The notes under the pieces: model-generated | Seen by the model: the letters and a program-made list of their open reading frames with translations, nothing else | Databases searched by the model: none | What the model was told of the DNA's origin: nothing | Origin: CANNDT01 sp945876205 | Lineage (GTDB): Bacteria; Acidobacteriota; Vicinamibacteria; Vicinamibacterales; UBA2999 | Reading direction: 5' to 3' | Assembly: GCA_947503365.1 (NCBI GenBank) | Contig: CANNDT010000056.1 | Span: 1-28,147, forward strand | DNA length: 28,147 nucleotides | Made by a program: the position numbers and the translations under genes | Part shown: one piece after another, positions 7,861-14,982 of the stretch | How positions within the stretch are numbered: the first letter of the stretch is position 1 | Layout of the letters: each line of letters starts with the position of its first letter

Positions 7861-8930
7861 AGGTCACGGGCTACCGCCTTCACCGGTGGGGCGGCGACCT
7901 GCAATGGGAATCGTTCGAGCTGCCCGATCCGCAGCCCGGTGAAGCGCTGATCCGCGTCGAGGCGTGCGGCATCGGCCTGACTGTCCTCAATTGCATCCGC
8001 GGAGATCTCACCAACGATGCGGCGAAGCTGCCGCGCGTGCCAGGACACGAAATCGTCGGACGCATCGAGCGCGTGGGGCGAACCCTGTTGGGTTCGCCGG
8101 GCGAACCTGACAAGGTTCGCCCCACGGAATTAGTTGTCGGCCAGCGCGTGATGGCCTATTTCTATCTCGTGTGCGGCCACTGCCCCGCCTGCCGCGCGGG
8201 CCACGACTCGCTCTGCGAGAACCTCGCGGGCTGGATCGGCGTGCATCGCGACGGCGGATACGCACCATTCGCCGTTCTTCCAGCGCGCAACCTGATCCCG
8301 CTCCCCGATTCGATACCGGCGGCCCAGGCAACCGCGATTCCTGATGCGATCGCCACGCCGCTGCACGTGTGCAAGACGCGCGCGCGCGTGGAACCGGGAG
8401 ATCGCGTGGCGGTCATCGCCGCCGGCGGCGGCGTGGGCATCCACATGGTGGAAATGGCGAAGCTCTTTGGCGCGCAGGTCGCGGGGCTGGAGGCCAGCGA
8501 GAGCAAGTTCCAGGCGATTACCCGGATGGGCGGCACGCCTGTGCTCTCGCAATCGTTCGACGAGATTGACCTGCGCACGGTGTGGGACGCGCCCTCGGCC
8601 ACGGTGGTGATCGACCTGCTCGGCACGCGCGAGAGCGTGGCGTGGGGCGTGAAGTCGCTGGCGCTCGGCGGGCGGTTCGTGGCGCTGACGACATTCCGCG
8701 ACGTCGACGTGCCGATGAGCCCGAGAGACCTGGTGTTGCGCGAGCTCACCGTGCTCGGGTCCCGGTACGCCTCGAAGACTGAACTCGCGGAGTCGGCCGA
8801 TCTGGTGGCGGCCGGAAAGATCCATCCGGTCGTGTCGCGCGTCGTGCCACCCGAACAGGTCGGCGAGGTTCACGACGCGCTGCGCAACGGCACCCTGCTC
8901 GGCAGGGGCGCACTCGACTGGAATCTTTGA
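7857..8930 (+). CDS. Zinc-dependent alcohol dehydrogenase with an in-frame palindromic insertion
   Basis: A 357-residue medium-chain dehydrogenase, last gene of the four-gene set and starting at an ATGA overlap. Structural zinc cysteines C106, C109, C112 and C120 are present, as are C37 and H64-E65 of the catalytic site. The usual Asp of the 'CGxCxTD' loop is not seen ('ACGIGLTVLN'), so the active site departs from the standard form. The nucleotide fold is marked by 'AAGGGVG' near residue 185. Residues about 72-90 are encoded by a double-hairpin element (8072-8126) and have no counterpart in the ordinary 'VGxxVxxxxVGQRV' turn of the family. The reading frame stays open through it. It is not closely similar to the dehydrogenase at 4617, so the two probably act on different intermediates. 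Confidence 0.92.
   Translation: MKVTGYRLHRWGGDLQWESFELPDPQPGEALIRVEACGIGLTVLNCIRGDLTNDAAKLPRVPGHEIVGRIERVGRTLLGSPGEPDKVRPTELVVGQRVMAYFYLVCGHCPACRAGHDSLCENLAGWIGVHRDGGYAPFAVLPARNLIPLPDSIPAAQATAIPDAIATPLHVCKTRARVEPGDRVAVIAAGGGVGIHMVEMAKLFGAQVAGLEASESKFQAITRMGGTPVLSQSFDEIDLRTVWDAPSATVVIDLLGTRESVAWGVKSLALGGRFVALTTFRDVDVPMSPRDLVLRELTVLGSRYASKTELAESADLVAAGKIHPVVSRVVPPEQVGEVHDALRNGTLLGRGALDWNL
8072..8126. repeat. REP-like double palindrome inside a coding region
   Basis: The outer arms CGTGGGGCGAACC (8072-8084) and GGTTCGCCCCACG (8114-8126) are perfect inverted repeats of 13 bases. Between and partly within them lie two perfect 9-base hairpins: GGCGAACCC/GGGTTCGCC (8077-8085 with 8090-8098, loop TGTT) and GGCGAACCT/AGGTTCGCC (8100-8108 with 8113-8121, loop GACA). 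The structure can fold either as one long stem or as two hairpins, like REP/BIME-type elements. It is read in frame within the dehydrogenase gene and encodes about 18 residues. Confidence 0.85.
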
Positions 8931-8932
8931 CA

Positions 8933-8954
8933 CGCGTGGCCTGAAGGCCACGCG
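8933..8954. terminator. Hairpin after the dehydrogenase operon
   Basis: CGCGTGGCCT (8933-8942) and AGGCCACGCG (8945-8954) form a perfect 10-base inverted repeat centred on GA, two bases after the operon's stop codon. No T-run follows. Its CCTGAAGG core and the CGCTA on its right flank resemble the hairpin at 8993-9020, so it may be a repeat element that also ends transcription between the convergent genes. Confidence 0.6.
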
Positions 8955-8959
8955 CTACG

Positions 8960-8993
8960 GGTGATTGAGCGCCTGTGGTGATTGAGCGCCTGT
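8960..8993. repeat. 17-base tandem direct repeat, two copies
   Basis: GGTGATTGAGCGCCTGT occurs twice in immediate succession (8960-8976 and 8977-8993). It lies between the two hairpins of the convergent intergenic region. Confidence 0.9.
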
Positions 8994-9020
8994 AGCGCGC
9001 ACCCTTCAGGGTGCGCGCTA
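8993..9020. terminator. Long hairpin before the convergent gene end, probable bidirectional terminator or REP-like element
   Basis: TAGCGCGCACCCT (8993-9005) and AGGGTGCGCGCTA (9008-9020) are perfect 13-base inverted repeats around TC. The hairpin ends four bases before the minus-strand stop codon at 9025. It can serve both converging transcripts. Confidence 0.65.
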
Positions 9021-9024
9021 TTGG

Positions 9025-12000
9025 TCAGAAATCTTGAATCGTCGTCTGGTAGCTCTCGGCCATCATCCACACGCCGTTGCGCAGCTCGAACACGCGGCTG
9101 CCCCAGAACGGCTTGCCGACGGCGCGCGGCTGGAGCGCGAGCATCAGCGCTGAATCGCCAAACTCCCAGATGCGCGCGTAGGTCAGCGGGCCGGCGGCGG
9201 CCTTGGTCCCCGCGCGGGTTTGCTCCTGCTGGACGGCGATGCGATCCGCTTTCGTGTAGGTCCCGTTCGAGGTGCGCGCGACGTTGTCGTCCGGGATGTG
9301 CTGCGCCCACAGCGCGGGACTCGACTGCTGCGCCTGCCACGATTCCATCACCGCCTTCTCGTTCGGCGTCCCGGGCACGAACGGAACGACCTTGCAGGGA
9401 TTGATGCACTCCGCTCCGCCAAGCGTCGTCCCGGCGTAGACCACGCGGGCCCCTTCGGTGACTTCGTTGATGTGCAGCAGCCGCCAGTCCGTGGCGCGCT
9501 TGACCCACACGTGCATCGCGTGCGTCTTGCCGCTGTGGTACTGGACGACGACAATGCGCGACCCGAGGGTGCGCGCAGTCACTTCCGCTCCGCTTCCGCT
9601 GGCGATAGCCGGCTTCGGCGTCGCCGCGAGGATCGAATTTCTCGGTCGCATCACGCCGGCCGGCGTGACCCAACTGAAGTCGGGATCCATCAACTGATCG
9701 AGCGACGCCTTGTCTGCCTTCTCGAGCGCCGTCAGCAGACGTCCATCCGCCTGGACCACCGCCTGCTCGTCTGTGCTGGCGCCAATCGTCGTCTGCTGGG
9801 TGTTCGCCAGTTGCCAGCGGCCATCGCGCAAGGCCCAGACGCGGACACTGTAGTACGGCCGGCCTCCGCGATAGGGCGTGTGCCGCGCGGTCATCACGGC
9901 GGCATCGCCGAACTCCGTGATCGCCATGGAGACGACTGGATCGCCGGGCACGCTGGGCGCGCCCGTCTGTTTCAACTGCGCCAGGCGGGCGACGCGATCG
10001 CCTTTGCTGAGACGCGCGGTCGCCGTCACGTAATACACATCGTCCACTACGTAGGGCGCCCAGTTGATCGGGTTGGGCTTCCACTCGTCCATCTTCAGCT
10101 GCTGGAAGATGCCGGCGATCGATGTCTCGTTGGCGGTGCGCGGGGTGAAGGGCATCGTGCGGCACGGATTGTCGCAATCGCCGATCTCTTCTCCGCCGCT
10201 GGCGGCGAACGGTGTCGAACCGGTGGCCTGCTCGGTGGCGATCACCGAGAAGACCCGCCATCCTTCGGGCCTCAGCGCCCACACGCGCATCAACCGGGTT
10301 GACTGGCGCTCGCTGGTGATCACGGTGACGTGACCGTAGTCGTAGGTCTGCACGGCCGCCTCGCCATGGAGCTCCGCGGCGAGCGCGGCGGCGCTGGCCA
10401 TCGACTCGGACCGATCGCGCGTGAGCCCCTCGGCGTTCGTCCATCGAAATTCCGGATCGAGCATCGTGCGCGCAGCCGCGACGTCGTTGGCCTGGAGGGC
10501 GGCGGTCCACTGGCGGTCGGCGTCTGCGGCGGCCCGCGCGCCGGACGCGGTGAACGCGAGCAGCACGTTGCCCGGCGTGCCGTTGCCGAGGCCGACGTAT
10601 CCGGAGCCGACCAGGAGCGTGCCGCCGGCGACGGTCGGTCCGGGAGCGCCCATTCCGCCGCCTTTGGCCGCAACGCCGTTCACCGTCGTGAAGTCCTGCA
10701 GCATGTTGAACTGCCAGACGACCGTGCCAGTGCCGGAATCGACGGCACGTATCACGCCGTCCTGTCCGCCCGCGAACACGACGCCAGGGATGGCCGTCAG
10801 GGCCGCGGTCAGCCCGCGCCGCTGGCCTTGAGACAGCGGCACCGACCACCGGGGCGCGCCGGTGACGGGATCCACGGCGGCGAGTACCCCGTTGCTCAGC
10901 CCGAAGTACGCGCTGCGCTCGTCGGCGGCGCCTCCGAAGAGGATTTCTGCGGCGCCGACCTTCTCGACCAGCGACGTCTTCCAGACGACGGCGCCCTGCC
11001 GGTCGGGGTCGTGCGCGAACACCTCGCCGCTCTTCTGTCCGGCCATCAGCACACGGCGACCGTCCGGCAGCGTGTGGAGGATCGGGGGCGAGCCGAAGTC
11101 GAAATCAGGACCGAGATCCGCGGGACAATTTTCCAGCCGCTCCTGACCGAGGCATCCCACGAGCCATGCGTCGTTCTCGGTGTCCTGCACCGACCACCGC
11201 ACCGTGCCGGTGTCCATGTCGAGCGCCATGACGGCGTCGGTCGTGTTCGGAGCCGGCAGCGTGTAGGCATCGCCGGTCGCGACGTAGATCGCGCGGCTCC
11301 GGGGATCGATCGTCGGCGTGTGCCAGATCGCGGCGCCGGCGGGCGACCAGAGCTGCGTGCCCGCCGAGTTCTTCTTCGCCCGGGCAGGAGGCGTGGGGAT
11401 CGCATGGGTCTTCCAGATCTGCCGCCCGGTGTGTGCGTCGAGCGAGACGATGCTGCCCCGGAAGGTGCAGCACGGATAGAACTGGCTGCCGCCCGGACCC
11501 TCCTCCCGTGACGACACCGGCACGTACAGGCGGCCGTCGTGGAGCGCCGGAGCACCGGTAATCACGGCAAGCGGATGCGTGTCGGCGGCCACTTTCCAGA
11601 GCGGCGCACCGGTGGCGGCGTTGACGGCGTAGACGTTGCCGCGCACGTCGCCGAAGTACGCGGCCGTCGCCGGTCGCGCGCCACCGATCGGCCCGACCGT
11701 AACAGCGTTGCGCACGCCGGCTTCGGCCTGGAACGACCAGTAGACGCAGCCGGTCGCGGCATCGAGGGAGTACACGAACCCCGTGTCGACGCCCACGAAG
11801 ACGCGGCCGGCCACCATCGTCGGCTGGCCGTAGACGGAGGTCACGCCGGGAAATCCAAACGCCCATTTGAGCGTCAGCCGCGGCACGTCGCCCGCGGTGA
11901 TGCCGGGACTCTTCTGGAACCGCGCGTTGGTGGGCTCAGGCGACCATCCGTTCCAGACGGGCGCGGCCGTGACGCTGCCGATCGGAGGGTTCGTCCGGCA

Positions 12001-12375
12001 CTGGTTGGGCATGCGGCGCGCCTCGGCCGCGTCGGTCATGCCGAGCTTGCGTCCGCTGAGAAACTCCGCCATCGCGCGCTTGACCTCGTCGGTCAGGCCG
12101 TCGGCGTGTGCGCGCATCGATCCGGTCGTCATCGACTGAAAGAGCGCCTCGGCCGAGAGCCGCCGGAGCGCCGTCACCGGGCGCGCCCCGGCCACGTCAG
12201 GAGGGCGCTCGGCATCCGGGTTCGTGTGACAGGAGGCGCAACGCTGGTCGATCTGCCGAATCACGCGCGACGCGGTCTGCGCCGAGGCGGCGGCGGCAGG
12301 CAACAGGCTCGCCGCGACGATGGCGACACAGGCGGCTCTGACGCCGCGCCGAAGCCCTGGCGGAGGCGGGCTCAT
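9025..12375 (-). CDS. Cytochrome c / PQQ-type quinoprotein / four NTF2-like domains fusion
   Basis: A 1116-residue exported protein. A signal peptide (to about residue 33) is followed by a small cytochrome c domain: heme motif C46-A-S-C49-H50 and a likely axial Met in 'TTGSMRAH' (residue 87). Residues about 135-610 form a PQQ-type beta-propeller of the polyvinyl-alcohol-dehydrogenase kind, with repeats such as 'VYSLDAATG', 'VYAVNAATGAPLW' and 'LDAHTGRQIWK', and adjacent cysteines C302-C303 ('YPCCTF'), reminiscent of the vicinal disulfide of PQQ alcohol dehydrogenases. Four NTF2/SnoaL-like (DUF4440 type) domains follow, at about 614-714, 746-864, 868-972 and 1003-1116. Linkers 'CDNPC' (734-738) and 'CINPC' (990-994) recur 256 residues apart. 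ATG 12375 is chosen because it overlaps the upstream stop (ATGA); the open frame extends 21 codons further without support. It is the last gene of module B and probably a periplasmic oxidase of an alcohol. Confidence 0.88.
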   Translation of the reverse strand: MSPPPPGLRRGVRAACVAIVAASLLPAAAASAQTASRVIRQIDQRCASCHTNPDAERPPDVAGARPVTALRRLSAEALFQSMTTGSMRAHADGLTDEVKRAMAEFLSGRKLGMTDAAEARRMPNQCRTNPPIGSVTAAPVWNGWSPEPTNARFQKSPGITAGDVPRLTLKWAFGFPGVTSVYGQPTMVAGRVFVGVDTGFVYSLDAATGCVYWSFQAEAGVRNAVTVGPIGGARPATAAYFGDVRGNVYAVNAATGAPLWKVAADTHPLAVITGAPALHDGRLYVPVSSREEGPGGSQFYPCCTFRGSIVSLDAHTGRQIWKTHAIPTPPARAKKNSAGTQLWSPAGAAIWHTPTIDPRSRAIYVATGDAYTLPAPNTTDAVMALDMDTGTVRWSVQDTENDAWLVGCLGQERLENCPADLGPDFDFGSPPILHTLPDGRRVLMAGQKSGEVFAHDPDRQGAVVWKTSLVEKVGAAEILFGGAADERSAYFGLSNGVLAAVDPVTGAPRWSVPLSQGQRRGLTAALTAIPGVVFAGGQDGVIRAVDSGTGTVVWQFNMLQDFTTVNGVAAKGGGMGAPGPTVAGGTLLVGSGYVGLGNGTPGNVLLAFTASGARAAADADRQWTAALQANDVAAARTMLDPEFRWTNAEGLTRDRSESMASAAALAAELHGEAAVQTYDYGHVTVITSERQSTRLMRVWALRPEGWRVFSVIATEQATGSTPFAASGGEEIGDCDNPCRTMPFTPRTANETSIAGIFQQLKMDEWKPNPINWAPYVVDDVYYVTATARLSKGDRVARLAQLKQTGAPSVPGDPVVSMAITEFGDAAVMTARHTPYRGGRPYYSVRVWALRDGRWQLANTQQTTIGASTDEQAVVQADGRLLTALEKADKASLDQLMDPDFSWVTPAGVMRPRNSILAATPKPAIASGSGAEVTARTLGSRIVVVQYHSGKTHAMHVWVKRATDWRLLHINEVTEGARVVYAGTTLGGAECINPCKVVPFVPGTPNEKAVMESWQAQQSSPALWAQHIPDDNVARTSNGTYTKADRIAVQQEQTRAGTKAAAGPLTYARIWEFGDSALMLALQPRAVGKPFWGSRVFELRNGVWMMAESYQTTIQDF

Positions 12376-13163
12376 TTCTTTCCGTAGTTTTGCTTGGCCG
12401 CCGCTTCCATCAGGGCGGCCGTGTCGGTGTTGGTGCACATGGCTTCCATGATCTGGTCGAACTCCGCCAGCCGGTACATCTTCTTGTCGACGAACGGCTG
12501 GGTGAGCACCTGCGGGTCGTCATAGGTCTTTTCGACTTCCATGGCGTTGGCGGCGACGCGGCGATAGCGCTCGGTGACGTGCAGGGCATCGGAATGAAAC
12601 GAGATGATCCCCTGCGTCGAAATCCAGTTCCGGTCGTTAAAGTTGACGACGTCGACGACGAGCGTGTCGTCCTCCCAGCGACCCACAGAATCTCCCCAGT
12701 ACGCAGGCGGCTGCGTCTCGCTGTGTGCCCGTCCGGGGTGCGTCGGAACCAGCCGGAAGCCGTGAAAGGTTTCCTGCAGCAGCACCACCCACTGCGGGTT
12801 CTGCACGAGCTGAAAGATGTTGGTCTGGGGAGGACCGCCCACGCTTGGAATGCAGCGCAGCGACGGATCGTCCTTGTCACCGAGCGTCTGTGCCTTCGCC
12901 GCCGCCGCGGGATTGTAGAGGCTCGCGAAGGTGGAGCCGGGACGCGCCGCCGGCGCCTCGCCGGTGCGCGGCGCGCCGACGCGGCCGTCGACCAGGCCTG
13001 GCTCGCGGCCGAGCCACCAGACGCCCGAGAGATCCGGATTCCCGTCCGCCGCCCGCGGCACGGCGCCTTCCGGTTTCCAGTTGGGTTCAGCGTCCGGGAT
13101 CTGCGCGTACGAGGGCGCCGCCAGGACCGCCAGCGCGACGACGATCCACTTACTGATTCGCAT
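12372..13163 (-). CDS. Secreted two-Cys 'PDLSGVW' family protein
   Basis: A 263-residue exported protein without a named function. The signal peptide ends in SYAQ (about residue 21), after ATG 13163; the longer open frame upstream has no export signal. Motifs shared with four other proteins of this window are 'GNPDLSGVW' (41-49), C104 ('LRCIPSVGG'), 'YWGDSVGRWEDDTLVVDVVN' (155-174), 'SDALHVTERY' (191-200), 'YDDPQV' (214-219) and a C-terminal C243. The gene starts inside the end of the DUF6152-like gene (14-base overlap), and its stop overlaps the quinoprotein start. It is the most diverged member: the PW of the 'T(R/K)PW' motif is replaced by PF. Family homologues are numerous in Acidobacteriota and usually annotated as hypothetical. 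Confidence 0.85.
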   Translation of the reverse strand: MRISKWIVVALAVLAAPSYAQIPDAEPNWKPEGAVPRAADGNPDLSGVWWLGREPGLVDGRVGAPRTGEAPAARPGSTFASLYNPAAAAKAQTLGDKDDPSLRCIPSVGGPPQTNIFQLVQNPQWVVLLQETFHGFRLVPTHPGRAHSETQPPAYWGDSVGRWEDDTLVVDVVNFNDRNWISTQGIISFHSDALHVTERYRRVAANAMEVEKTYDDPQVLTQPFVDKKMYRLAEFDQIMEAMCTNTDTAALMEAAAKQNYGKK

Positions 13164-13560
13164 CGTCGTTGCCCTTCGGCCCGACAACGAACGACCGGCC
13201 GTCTTCAAGGATGATTTCGCGGGCGGCGCCCATGTTGGCCGACGCATCGCGGGCGTGCGAGCCCTTGATCGTGACCTTGGCGCCGACCTTCACGGCGTCG
13301 CGCTTGTAGCCGGCGCGGATGAGCGAGGTTGGCGTGTTGCCTTCAAAGCCCCAGCGCGTCACCTTGCCGGTGGCGTCGGTGACGTCGACGTAAAACCAGG
13401 AGTGTGGATTTTCGATGCGGACCTCGGTGACGACGCCGGTCACCGACACCGGCTTGTTTTCATCGAATGCCGATGCGAAGGAATGATGCGCGCGCGCCGG
13501 CATCGAGACCAGGAGGACACCCGCGGCTGCCAGCGCCAGGCGGAAGACGTTGCGGCTCAT
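13150..13560 (-). CDS. DUF6152-like small secreted protein (copy 1 of a tandem pair)
   Basis: A 136-residue exported protein with GAGGAGG five bases before ATG 13560. The signal peptide ends in A-R-A, so the predicted mature protein begins H25-H26-S-F. Further conserved pieces are 'ENKPVSVTGVV' (34-44), 'NPHSWFYVDV' with H53, and 'GYKRDAVKVGAKVTIKG', as expected for a small beta-barrel of the DUF6152 type. The function of the family is not known. Its end overlaps the next gene by 14 bases. The neighbour at 13606 is a second, more AT-rich member. Confidence 0.87.
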   Translation of the reverse strand: MSRNVFRLALAAAGVLLVSMPARAHHSFASAFDENKPVSVTGVVTEVRIENPHSWFYVDVTDATGKVTRWGFEGNTPTSLIRAGYKRDAVKVGAKVTIKGSHARDASANMGAAREIILEDGRSFVVGPKGNDDANQ

Positions 13561-13605
13561 ACTTGCCTCCTCTGTGTGGAGGCAGGTACCTTACCTTATC
13601 CGCGG

Positions 13606-14016
13606 CTATTTCTCGTCAGCACTTCCTCCGGGTGTGCCCGAAAAGAGTGCATTGCCATTTGCCATCTTGACGCCGCTGCTGTGTGCGGTCTTCGAGCCGT
13701 TTCTTGCCAGGTGCCCGGTCACCGTGACCTCTGCGCCTACTGGCAAGTCATCTTTGCGAAAACCGCTTCGCAATAGCGAGCTGGGGCTTCCGAATTCAAT
13801 CGCCCAGGTGGACACCGTACCGTTGGCATCTTTCACATCGATGTGCAGCCAGGAATGGGGATTAATCCACTGGAACTTGACGATCGTGCCTTTGAGTGTG
13901 ACTGGCTTGCTGGCGTCATATTCGGACGCAAAGGAGTGATGAGCGAAGGCCGACCCAGTGCCCAGCAGCATACTGAGACCGAACGCCACCGTCGAAGCCG
14001 TGAATAGTTTCTTCAT
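13606..14016 (-). CDS. DUF6152-like small secreted protein (copy 2 of a tandem pair)
   Basis: A 136-residue exported protein. ATG 14016 is preferred over ATG 14028 because GGAG lies six bases before it; at 14028 the AGGAG abuts the start codon. The predicted signal peptide ends in A-F-A, giving a mature N-terminus H26-H27-S-F. The family motifs are 'SKPVTLKGTIV', 'INPHSWLHIDV' (H54) and 'LPVGAEVTVTGHLARNG'. It is clearly related to the gene at 13150 but differs in base composition (several stretches near 50% GC). A 45-base gap separates the two. Function unknown. Confidence 0.87.
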   Translation of the reverse strand: MKKLFTASTVAFGLSMLLGTGSAFAHHSFASEYDASKPVTLKGTIVKFQWINPHSWLHIDVKDANGTVSTWAIEFGSPSSLLRSGFRKDDLPVGAEVTVTGHLARNGSKTAHSSGVKMANGNALFSGTPGGSADEK

Positions 14017-14068
14017 CGAAATCTCCATCTCCTGCGCGAAAGGCCACCACCTGAGCGCGGGCCACTAG

Positions 14069-14962
14069 TTACTTAGGCGGAACAAAGACTCCTGGAATCT
14101 CGAGCGCCGACGGCCGGAGATCTCGCCACTCCTTGCATGAGTCTTCCCATATCTCATCAACCCTCGGGTTACGCTCGTGGCGATTCACGCGCATGGTCCA
14201 CGGCTTCGTAAACACCGTCGGATCGTCGATCGTCACTTCGTAAATCATCGTGTCTGCGGTCAGGAAGTGGAACCGCTCGGTGAGATGGGCGTTGTTGCTG
14301 AAAAAATCGCCGAAAATATTCATCCGGGCTTTGCCGTTGATGTTCTTGGTGTCCACCACGAGCGTGTTTCCGTCCCAACGTCCGCGTCCGTCACCCATCC
14401 ACAGCTTGATGTTGTCACCGATATGGGAACTCCCGTCGATCGGGATGACCCGGTACTGATTGTAGAGTTCCCAGGCAAACGCGATGTATCCAGGAGATTG
14501 GAGAATCGTATAGGCGGACACGTAATAGTTCAGCTTCGGTATACCGCTCAGGCACTGTCCTTGGGGATCGAAGTGCTCAGGCCTGGTCGGGTTGATAAAC
14601 GCCGTCTGCTGGCCCTCTCGTCTCGCCAATGCCCAGGGTTGATAGGGGGGCAATCCATCCGGCGGATCAATAATCCGGCTCGGCTTTTGTGGAAACGTGT
14701 CGGCGTCAGGATCGGTCGCGCCTACCTGTGGGTTGTGCAGCCAACCATTCCCGGCATTCGTGATTCGCCAGACAGCCCCGTGCACGTCGGGCTGGCCGTC
14801 CGGCATACGCTTCCCGGTCCACGGCTTCGGCGTCGTATCCATCGGCTCCTGAATAATGATTTTCTTCAAGGGCGCGTATTGGCCGGACACCGGGCTCTGG
14901 AAGAAGACGACCACGGTGCCAATCAACAGGCTCACGGCAACGTGACGCACCAACGCACTCAT
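14069..14962 (-). CDS. Secreted two-Cys family protein
   Basis: A 297-residue exported protein. The start ATG 14962 has AAGGAAGG six bases upstream; an ATG at 14983 overlapping the previous stop (TAATG) is a possible alternative but lacks a ribosome site. A hydrophobic signal segment covers about residues 5-28. Family motifs are 'DGQPDVHGAVW' (55-65), C137 ('GQCLSGIP'), 'LWMGDGRGRWDGNTLVVDT' (187-205), 'NNAHLTERF' (223-231), 'YEVTIDDPTVFTKPW' (241-255) and C276 ('EDSCKEW'). Unlike the others it has 'NNAHLTER' in place of 'SDALHVVER'. No catalytic residue set is recognised. It sits between another family member and the DUF6152-like pair. Confidence 0.85.
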   Translation of the reverse strand: MSALVRHVAVSLLIGTVVVFFQSPVSGQYAPLKKIIIQEPMDTTPKPWTGKRMPDGQPDVHGAVWRITNAGNGWLHNPQVGATDPDADTFPQKPSRIIDPPDGLPPYQPWALARREGQQTAFINPTRPEHFDPQGQCLSGIPKLNYYVSAYTILQSPGYIAFAWELYNQYRVIPIDGSSHIGDNIKLWMGDGRGRWDGNTLVVDTKNINGKARMNIFGDFFSNNAHLTERFHFLTADTMIYEVTIDDPTVFTKPWTMRVNRHERNPRVDEIWEDSCKEWRDLRPSALEIPGVFVPPK

Positions 14963-14982
14963 TCCGTGCCTTCCTTTCGACA

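Noticed and set aside
8933..9020. Possible CRISPR array or integron-like repeat cluster
   Set aside because: Only two 17-base tandem copies without spacers and two hairpins; no cas, integrase or transposase gene nearby.
8870..10849. Minus-strand open frame of 659 codons over the quinoprotein gene and the convergent gap
   Set aside because: It lies in another frame of the same strand as the quinoprotein, is Arg-rich without domains, and crosses the hairpin region into the end of the dehydrogenase gene.
10330..11511. Plus-strand open frame of 393 codons opposite the quinoprotein
   Set aside because: Antisense shadow with low-complexity Arg/Ala/Gly composition; the propeller repeats on the other strand explain the openness.
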